Positions 1 through 4,579 of a stretch of DNA of 9,332 nt are shown one piece after another (within the stretch, counting starts at the first letter, position 1; each line of letters starts with the position of its first letter). The notes below the pieces were generated by a model. That model saw only the letters and a list, made by a program, of their open reading frames with translations. It ran no database searches and was not told the origin of the DNA. A program made the translations under genes and the position numbers. Source of the stretch: a bacterium (GTDB lineage: Bacteria; Patescibacteriota; Gracilibacteria; UBA1369; LOWO2-01-FULL-3); contig JAQBYK010000040.1 of the NCBI GenBank assembly GCA_027622635.1, forward strand, positions 1 through 9,332, read 5' to 3'.

Positions 1-800
1 TAATCGTAATACCTCTCTTAAATCCTACCGGTTTTATCAGAGGGCAGCGTAAAGCCAATCCTGACAAGCGTGATTTGAATCGTTGTTTTCCAGGAAAACG
101 TAGAGGAGATTTTAGTTTTAGGTTTGCTCGTGAGTTGATGGATAAATTTATTTCAAAAATTGATTTTGGTATTGATTGTCATGATGCCGGTGCTCAGAGC
201 ACACTTTTTCCTCATACCAGGATTGGTGGATGTAACAGTGAAGACGGAGAATGTTTGATTCGTAATCTTGGGCGTCTTTTTGGGACTGAAATCATAATTG
301 AGAGGAGAGGAAGAAAAGGCATGTTGGCTTTGTCGGCTTTCGAAAAATTTGAGAAACCAATTGTAACTGTTGAAATAGGTGGTGCGAAGCATATTTTTGA
401 TGAATTCCTCAAACAAGGTGTTGAAGGGATTCATAATATTCTAAAATTTTACAAGATGATTCCCGGTGCACCAATTGTGCCAAGGCAGCAATTTGTTCTT
501 AAAAAGAGATATGGAGTGAAGGCCAGTTTAACGGGAATTATTGAGTATGATGTTAAATTGGGGGATTATGTGCATGCGGGGGACTTGATTGGAACAATGT
601 ATTATCCCCAGAATTATAAGGAAGAAAGTCTGATTTCCCCCATGTGCGGTAGAATATTTTCTCTACATGATCATCAGATTGTTAAAAAGGGGAGTATTAT
701 GTATTCGATTTTGGAAAAGAAAAAGTGCCATGTTGACAGGACAACTTTGGATAAATTTGAGGAACTTGAAAGGTTGAAAATAAAGGAGATTATTATGTGA
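1..800 (+). CDS. AstE/AspA-family (M14-like) zinc deacylase, 5'-truncated by window edge
   Basis: The reading frame is open from the first complete codon at base 3, so the true start lies outside the window; the TTG at 75 is internal. About 265 residues are visible. The early stretch carries the family signature NPxGF...R...PDxxDLNRxFPG, whose Asn-Arg pair binds the substrate carboxylate in aspartoacylase and succinylglutamate desuccinylase. Next comes DCH (His codon at 180-182), a zinc ligand, and then TVEIG (around 378-392), which supplies the catalytic Glu. The upstream HxxE zinc motif must lie outside the window. From about base 525 the C-terminal part is a small beta domain with lipoyl-like spacing (GxIxxxVKLGDYVxxGD ... 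SPMCGxI ... VKKGS), as in many uncharacterised members. The family removes acyl or amino-acid groups from small amides; the substrate here is unknown. It ends with TGA six bases before the convergent tRNA-Glu. The family call is firm, a specific AstE or AspA role is not supported. Confidence 0.9.
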   Translation, partial: IVIPLLNPTGFIRGQRKANPDKRDLNRCFPGKRRGDFSFRFARELMDKFISKIDFGIDCHDAGAQSTLFPHTRIGGCNSEDGECLIRNLGRLFGTEIIIERRGRKGMLALSAFEKFEKPIVTVEIGGAKHIFDEFLKQGVEGIHNILKFYKMIPGAPIVPRQQFVLKKRYGVKASLTGIIEYDVKLGDYVHAGDLIGTMYYPQNYKEESLISPMCGRIFSLHDHQIVKKGSIMYSILEKKKCHVDRTTLDKFEELERLKIKEIIM

Positions 801-806
801 GGATTT

Positions 807-881
807 TGGTAGGGCCAAGGGGAATTGAACCCCTGTTTTCAGGATGAAAACCTGATGTCCTAACCACTAGACGATGGCCCC
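807..881 (-). tRNA. tRNA-Glu (anticodon UUC)
   Basis: Read on the minus strand, the 75 bases fold as a complete cloverleaf: 7-bp acceptor stem, D arm GTCT/GGAC, anticodon stem TCAGG/CCTGA around loop TTTTCAT (anticodon TTC, reading GAA and GAG), a 4-base variable region, T arm AGGGG/CCCCT with loop TTCAATT, discriminator A, and a genome-encoded CCA at 809-807. The first acceptor pair is G1-U72 rather than the usual G-C. The 3' end lies 6 bases from the stop codon of the convergent deacylase gene. A promoter sits just upstream, so it is probably transcribed by itself. Confidence 0.97.
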
Positions 882-905
882 TGATTGTCAAATTTTGCAA
901 ACGTA

Positions 906-933
906 AGTATAAGGTTTGCCTATTGAAAGTCAA
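906..933 (-). promoter_or_regulatory. Sigma-70-type promoter of tRNA-Glu
   Basis: On the minus strand TTGACT (933-928) and TATACT (911-906) are separated by 16 bases, each matching consensus at 5 of 6 positions. Transcription would start near base 899, about 18 bases before the mature tRNA 5' end, leaving a short leader for RNase P to remove. It lies in the 55-base gap behind the ftsL-like stop codon, so readthrough from that operon could also feed the tRNA. Confidence 0.65.
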
Positions 934-936
934 ACA

Positions 937-1278
937 TCATTTTATCAGGTTGTTTTCCTTTGTGATGTAGTCTTTTTCTTCTTTGATTTCCATTTTATTT
1001 ACGATCTCGTTTTCTTCTAATCTTTTGAAAGCTGTTGAATCCGTAATTTTAGTGTTTAAAGTTGCTTTTTGTGTTTTTAACGATTCGTTTTGTTGTTTTG
1101 CTTGTTGGAGGGCATATCCTTTTTGTGCGCTGTCATTGATGGAGGCAATAAAGACTATTAGTAATACAATAATCATTGACGAAAGCGTAATAATCAGTGA
1201 CTTTATGGTTTTCTTAGTCTCTGTATTTAGAGTTATTTTGCTGCGCTTTTTTCGTTTTTTTGATTTGTATTCAATCAT
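937..1278 (-). CDS. Small bitopic coiled-coil protein, FtsL/DivIC-like
   Basis: The 113-residue protein has a very basic cytosolic tail (residues 1-26, many Lys/Arg), one hydrophobic span (about 27-47) and an extracytoplasmic helix rich in Gln, Lys, Glu and Leu (about 54-105) that looks like a coiled coil. This size and layout are those of FtsL and FtsB/DivIC, which form a complex with FtsQ/DivIB and activate septal wall synthesis by FtsW and FtsI. These families are recognised mainly by architecture, so the assignment rests on topology, length and context, not on a diagnostic motif. The ATG follows the TAA of the SLH-RlpA gene after a single base, so translation is probably coupled. It is the last gene of the rpmH operon and ends with TGA. 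It could instead be a generic septum-initiator-like coiled-coil protein. Confidence 0.6.
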   Translation of the reverse strand: MIEYKSKKRKKRSKITLNTETKKTIKSLIITLSSMIIVLLIVFIASINDSAQKGYALQQAKQQNESLKTQKATLNTKITDSTAFKRLEENEIVNKMEIKEEKDYITKENNLIK

Positions 1279-1279
1279 T

Positions 1280-2272
1280 TTATGGAAGGTATACTACTTT
1301 GTATTGTACATCAATTATACCTGTTCCAGTCCAGGCAATTTCTGAGAAAGCGCTGGAAGTAAGATCAATAACTCTTCCCGGTCCATATGGGCCACGATCA
1401 GTTATTGTAACTACAACCGACTTACCATTGGCCAGATTTGTTACCTCAACCATAGTGCCAAAGGGCAGGTATTTGTGTGCGGCTGTTAATTTGTTCAGGT
1501 CGAATGTTTCTCCTGAAGCTGTATTGTTTCCCTGTACAGCAGCTCCATACCAGGTTGATTTACCAAATCCATAGCCTTCTAAAGATTTTTCATAACGGTA
1601 AATTATTTCGGCCAGGTAGCCTCGACTCATCATTTGGTCCGGACTGACAGTATTTGATGGATAAATGTTTATGATGCCTTTGGATCCGGCATAAGCGGTA
1701 TATTTGGTGAACCATTCATTTAATGGCGTGTCATTGTAAAGATTTTCCTCTGTGTTTCCATAATCAATGTCATCAATTGATTCAAAGAAAATTTTAAGTG
1801 TTTCAGCAAGGTTTATGTCATTACCCGGTTTGAATGTGCCATCCGGATAGCCACTTATTATGCCCAGTTCTAATGATGGATATAAATACTTCATATACCA
1901 TGCGTCTACAGGAGTATCACTGAAAGGCTCTACGCTATCTGCGGATATCTTACCCAGTTCGTCTTCTTTAAAAATTTCGCTTCCCAGTGTAAGAATTTTC
2001 AAGGTTTCAGCTCTGTTGATCCAATTGTTTGGTTTATAGCTTCCATCTTCGTATCCTTTGATTATTCCTTTTGCCTTAAGATGATTAATGGCCATGTAAT
2101 AGGGATCTCCTACCGACACGTCTGTGAATTCTTGTGGCTCTGAAATTTCGGGTGCATCCGTGATATCCGAATCGGCAAAACCATTAAGGTTTTGGCTGAT
2201 GGCTATTGTTGCGCCGATAAAGAAGCAGGCAGTGAAGTAGATAATTTTGAGCTGTGCCTTACGCGTAGCCAT
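1280..2272 (-). CDS. Secreted SLH-domain protein with C-terminal RlpA-like double-psi beta-barrel
   Basis: The 330-residue protein begins with a basic start and hydrophobic stretch (residues 9-26) forming a signal peptide, with likely cleavage after about residue 33. Three SLH repeats follow (about 48-92, 116-160 and 178-225; motifs GYEDGSYKP, GYPDGTFKP and a divergent IYPSNTVSP), which usually tether proteins to wall polymers. The second repeat has NLAE where the conserved Arg is expected (NRAE in the first). The C-terminal domain (about 238-328) is RlpA-like: STWYG, TASGETFD, LTAAHKYLPFGT, VTNLANG, TDRGPYGPGRVIDLT. The conserved Glu255, His266 and Asp292, acidic and His positions important in RlpA lytic transglycosylases, are present, so it may cleave peptidoglycan glycan strands. 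The ATG overlaps the khpB stop as TAATG, and the ftsL-like gene follows after 1 base, suggesting expression with the insertion machinery and a role in wall remodelling. Domain calls are strong; enzymatic activity is inferred. Confidence 0.9.
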   Translation of the reverse strand: MATRKAQLKIIYFTACFFIGATIAISQNLNGFADSDITDAPEISEPQEFTDVSVGDPYYMAINHLKAKGIIKGYEDGSYKPNNWINRAETLKILTLGSEIFKEDELGKISADSVEPFSDTPVDAWYMKYLYPSLELGIISGYPDGTFKPGNDINLAETLKIFFESIDDIDYGNTEENLYNDTPLNEWFTKYTAYAGSKGIINIYPSNTVSPDQMMSRGYLAEIIYRYEKSLEGYGFGKSTWYGAAVQGNNTASGETFDLNKLTAAHKYLPFGTMVEVTNLANGKSVVVTITDRGPYGPGRVIDLTSSAFSEIAWTGTGIIDVQYKVVYLP

Positions 2273-2733
2273 TATTTCAACTTAATAATTACGTGTCTTC
2301 TGTCTCCGTCACCTTCACTTAGAGTTTCTATGTCTTCATATCCTGCGCCCATACAATGAATGTGAACTTTTCTTCTAAAATATGGGGACATAGGTGGTAG
2401 TGACTGTGGTCTTCCGGTTTTTCTTGATGTCTCCACCTTTCTTTCAGTAAGGGTTATAACATTTTGTTCCTGCCGTTGTCTGTAATTGTCTATGTCCAGT
2501 AAGATATTGAATTTTTCATTGTTGGATTTTTTCCAGGCAAGAACTTTAAGTAGGTGTTGAATAGCTTGTACGTTTTCTCCATGGTATCCAATTAGAAGGC
2601 TCGGATTTTCACTTTCTATATTTATTAAGAAGCTGTCTTTTTCTTCTTCCGTAACTGTTATTTTTGTATAATCGGATCCTGATTTTGTGAGAAGTTCCTC
2701 GAGAGTTGATTTTAATATTTCTTCGATGTCCAT
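2272..2733 (-). CDS. khpB: KhpB/Jag-type RNA-binding protein (KH + R3H)
   Basis: The 153-residue protein has a KH domain (about 23-88) with a GxxG loop reading GYHG (49-52) and an R3H domain (about 90-153) with the R-x3-H signature at Arg120 and His124 and the family ending GDGDRRHVIIKL. KhpB binds RNA, in other bacteria together with KhpA, and affects cell division and envelope gene expression. It lacks the N-terminal Jag domain and long linker of Firmicutes homologues, giving the short form. The GxxG loop lacks the usual Lys/Arg after the first Gly (Tyr-His instead), which may alter nucleic-acid contacts. It starts 5 bases after the yidC stop, the classic yidC-jag order, and its TAA shares one base with the next ATG. 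No partner khpA is visible in the window. Confidence 0.93.
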   Translation of the reverse strand: MDIEEILKSTLEELLTKSGSDYTKITVTEEEKDSFLINIESENPSLLIGYHGENVQAIQHLLKVLAWKKSNNEKFNILLDIDNYRQRQEQNVITLTERKVETSRKTGRPQSLPPMSPYFRRKVHIHCMGAGYEDIETLSEGDGDRRHVIIKLK

Positions 2734-2738
2734 AACAT

Positions 2739-3977
2739 TTAATTAGAAATTACTTTTACTGTTGGTTCATTTGGGTCTTTTCCGCCGTCCTTGTTCACGA
2801 AAAGCTGCTGCACAATACCATAAGCCGTGGATGTTCCCCAATAAATTCCTACACCTGCCGGAAGTGAAGCTGTAAAAACAGCGATCATGACAGGCATTAC
2901 ATATGTCATCATGTTTGTTGCCATTGCCATTTCATCTGATTTTTTATCCTTTTTGGTGGTCTTTTTGTTTTTATTAGCCATTGCCAGTTTCATCTGAAAA
3001 AACTGGAGACCTCCTATAATCAGAGGAAGAACATATATATTTGGTTTTGTGAGTTCTAAAACTCCAAGAAAATTTGTGCCTATGTCATGAAGGCTAAAAC
3101 CATTATAGTCTGTGTAGAAAAGGAAAACGCTGTCCGGGTTAAGTCCATTTTGGACTACGTAAAATACAGCTATAAGGAAAGGAAATTGAAGAAGTAAAGG
3201 CAGGCAACTACCAAATGGGCTAACTTTTGCGTCTTTCCAAAGTGCCATTGTTTCCATTGCTATCTTTTGTTGATCTCCTTTGTATTTTTCCTTGATTTTT
3301 TGAAGTCGTGGTTGGACTTCCTGCATTTTTCTTTGCGATTTCATCGCTTTTTGAGAAGGAATAAGGAGAATTGTGCGAATGATTAGTGTCAGAAGGATTA
3401 TTGCCAGTCCCAGGCTGTGACCCGGTATTACAGATGCAATAAAGATAAGAGCATTATATATTGGTCTATAAAACAAACCGTTCCATAATTGGCGGAATAT
3501 CCCTTCTTTTACGACTAAAAATTCATTTGTTGTAATAGTTTTGTTTTCTCCTTCCACCGTTGTTGCAAATTCTATTCGATATCGTCCCATGTCTGAGAAT
3601 AGAGTGTTATTCCAGCTGGTGTATGGGATTTTCATTTCGTCTCCCGACTCAAGAGTTATATCTTTTGCATTTTTACAGTCCAATTCGGGGGAGCTTGTTT
3701 TCTGAACCCAGTCGTTGTTTTCGTATCGAAAGATTGAGAATGGTTCGTTTGGGCATTCACTGGGAATGATTATTGGTTCTTTAGTGCTGTTTTCTATGTT
3801 TATGGTAACTATCTGTCTACGGCTGTATTCCGTATCCGTAGTTGTAAAAAGAATATTTCCTGAGTTTACCAAAAGTTCTTCTTCTTTGTTTACGCAGCTT
3901 TGCATTACATAATTTACCGCTAAAAAAATTGCCAGAAAGATTAGAGTGTTCTTGAGTAGTCTATTTAATTTTTCCAT
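2739..3977 (-). CDS. yidC: YidC/Oxa1/Alb3 membrane protein insertase with atypical small ectodomain
   Basis: This insertase helps fold and integrate membrane proteins, with or without SecYEG. Residues 11-27 form the first membrane span. An extracytoplasmic domain (about 35-155) follows, then the conserved core: spans near 188-206, 257-277, 312-328 and 354-393. The cytosolic hairpin (207-255) is rich in Lys, Gln and Arg and contains the helical motif QPRLQKIKEKY. Arg201, in LTLIIRTILLIPSQ, fits the conserved groove arginine that contacts substrate. PFGSCLPLLLQFPFLIAVFYV and GIYWGTSTAYGIVQQ are family hallmarks. The 412-residue length lies between Gram-positive forms and the long proteobacterial form. 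The ectodomain has Cys75 and Cys101 and a beta-sandwich-like pattern unlike the large P1 domain. Cys28 follows MQS, an imperfect lipobox, so lipidation is possible but weak. The ATG lies 4 bases after the rnpA stop. No yidD gene is present between them. Confidence 0.97.
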   Translation of the reverse strand: MEKLNRLLKNTLIFLAIFLAVNYVMQSCVNKEEELLVNSGNILFTTTDTEYSRRQIVTINIENSTKEPIIIPSECPNEPFSIFRYENNDWVQKTSSPELDCKNAKDITLESGDEMKIPYTSWNNTLFSDMGRYRIEFATTVEGENKTITTNEFLVVKEGIFRQLWNGLFYRPIYNALIFIASVIPGHSLGLAIILLTLIIRTILLIPSQKAMKSQRKMQEVQPRLQKIKEKYKGDQQKIAMETMALWKDAKVSPFGSCLPLLLQFPFLIAVFYVVQNGLNPDSVFLFYTDYNGFSLHDIGTNFLGVLELTKPNIYVLPLIIGGLQFFQMKLAMANKNKKTTKKDKKSDEMAMATNMMTYVMPVMIAVFTASLPAGVGIYWGTSTAYGIVQQLFVNKDGGKDPNEPTVKVISN

Positions 3978-3981
3978 GAAT

Positions 3982-4311
3982 TTATTTGATGATGTTTTGC
4001 TTAATGTCGCTTATGATTTCTTTATAATTACTGCTTATTATTTTCTTTTTTGGAATTAGAATTATGTCTAATTTGTTGCTGTTTTTGCCCTCTTTAATCC
4101 CTTGTGCAATTGCTTCGTATATCTGTCTCCTTAAGTAGTTTCTTTTTACCGCTTTGGCGTAAATTTTTTGGCTTACTATCACTCGGTATCTAGAAAACTG
4201 CTCATTTGTTTCTCTGAGTCTTATAATAAATAGTTTTGAGGTTTTTTCTAAGCCTTTTTTAAGGATATAAGGAATGTCTTGGCGCGGTACTCTTAACTGT
4301 CTTGCAATCAT
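3982..4311 (-). CDS. rnpA: Ribonuclease P protein component
   Basis: The 109-residue basic protein is the protein subunit of RNase P, which with the rnpB RNA removes 5' leaders from precursor tRNAs. The RNR signature region is clear at residues 54-68 (AVKRNYLRRQIYEAI), preceded by the usual beta strands (KLFIIRLRE, RYRVIVSQK). The C-terminal part LDIILIPKK plus a final helix is also typical. Its ATG overlaps the rpmH stop as ATGA, so the two are translationally coupled in the near-universal rpmH-rnpA order. The rnpB RNA gene is not in this window. Confidence 0.96.
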   Translation of the reverse strand: MIARQLRVPRQDIPYILKKGLEKTSKLFIIRLRETNEQFSRYRVIVSQKIYAKAVKRNYLRRQIYEAIAQGIKEGKNSNKLDIILIPKKKIISSNYKEIISDIKQNIIK

Positions 4312-4436
4312 TTAGAGTGAACTGTAACAGTTAGCTGTTTTCTGCCTTTTGCTCTTCTACTTTTTAAAACTGAATCAGATCTCTTCTGGAATCCATGCGT
4401 TTTCAGTCTTTTTCTCTTTTTTAATTTTCCAAGCAT
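4308..4436 (-). CDS. rpmH: 50S ribosomal protein L34
   Basis: A 42-residue reading frame directly upstream of rnpA reads as L34: a highly basic peptide with KTHGFQKRSDSVLKSRRAKG and KQLTV, the conserved core that packs into 23S rRNA. The ATG at 4436 is the only plausible start, because an in-frame TAA lies 10-12 bases upstream. The N-terminus MLGKLKKRKR lacks the usual RTYQPS-type opening but keeps its basic character. It ends in TGA overlapping the rnpA ATG (ATGA). It is the promoter-proximal gene of the operon; the start has no visible Shine-Dalgarno, only an AT-rich leader. Confidence 0.95.
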   Translation of the reverse strand: MLGKLKKRKRLKTHGFQKRSDSVLKSRRAKGRKQLTVTVHSK

Positions 4437-4473
4437 TTTATATAATTAATGTACTTGCTAATATTGCCCGCTG

Positions 4474-4502
4474 ATTCTATAGTGTCAAAAGAGGGAAGTC
4501 AA
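4474..4502 (-). promoter_or_regulatory. Sigma-70-type promoter of the rpmH operon
   Basis: On the minus strand TTGACT (4502-4497) and TAGAAT (4479-4474) are 17 bases apart, both matching consensus at 5 of 6 positions. Transcription would begin near base 4467, giving a leader of about 30 bases before the rpmH ATG. A second TTGACA (4488-4483) lies in the spacer but has no good -10 at the right distance. No other strong promoter was noticed between the tightly packed downstream genes, so this probably drives all six. Confidence 0.7.
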
Positions 4503-4503
4503 A

Positions 4504-4521
4504 TGCTTTATTGTGCTTTAT
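4504..4521. repeat. Tandem direct repeat TGCTTTAT with 10-bp period
   Basis: TGCTTTAT occurs at 4504-4511 and again at 4514-4521, a period of one helical turn. The pair sits between the two divergent -35 elements (4497-4502 and 4525-4530), the position expected for an activator or repressor binding as a side-by-side dimer. Function is inferred from position only. Confidence 0.4.
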
Positions 4522-4524
4522 AGC

Positions 4525-4553
4525 TTGCAATATTAGGATGTAATTAGTATATT
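4525..4553 (+). promoter_or_regulatory. Probable promoter of the 661-residue membrane protein gene
   Basis: TTGCAA (4525-4530) and TATATT (4548-4553) are separated by 17 bases. The -10 matches at 5 of 6 and the -35 at 4 of 6, so it is likely weaker than the divergent rpmH promoter. The predicted start near 4560 leaves a leader of about 20 bases with no Shine-Dalgarno. The -35 and spacer overlap one arm of the inverted repeat described separately, which could allow regulation. Confidence 0.5.
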
Positions 4554-4579
4554 TCCCACAAATCTAAATCATACTCCAT

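Larger units (their letters stand above)
4458..4536. repeat. 10-bp inverted repeat flanking the divergent promoters (arms 4458-4467 and 4527-4536)
   Basis: CTAATATTGC at 4458-4467 is the exact reverse complement of GCAATATTAG at 4527-4536. One arm sits at the predicted transcription start of the rpmH operon; the other overlaps the -35/spacer of the opposite promoter. The mirrored placement suggests a pair of binding sites for one regulator, but the repeat is AT-rich and could be chance. Confidence 0.45.

Noticed and set aside
75..77. TTG as start codon of the deacylase
   Set aside because: The frame is open upstream to the window edge and encodes conserved family residues (NPTGF, PDxxD), so this is an internal Leu codon in a truncated gene.
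983..1574. Plus-strand open frames of 120 and 104 codons opposite the ftsL-like and SLH-RlpA genes
   Set aside because: They lie antisense to genes with clear domain support, have no recognisable motifs and no promoter, and are shadow frames.
2890..2990. Lys-rich low-complexity stretch in yidC as a frameshift or insertion
   Set aside because: It falls in the cytosolic loop between the fourth and fifth spans (about residues 329-352), where charged variable sequence is normal, and the frame continues into conserved YidC motifs.
4483..4488. Second TTGACA on the minus strand as alternative rpmH -35
   Set aside because: At 16-18 bases downstream only AATATT-like sequence is found, a poor -10; the TTGACT/TAGAAT pair fits better.
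4552..4560. TTTCCCACA as a DnaA box near rpmH, suggesting oriC
   Set aside because: It matches the consensus at only 7 of 9 positions, is solitary, and neither dnaA nor dnaN is present.
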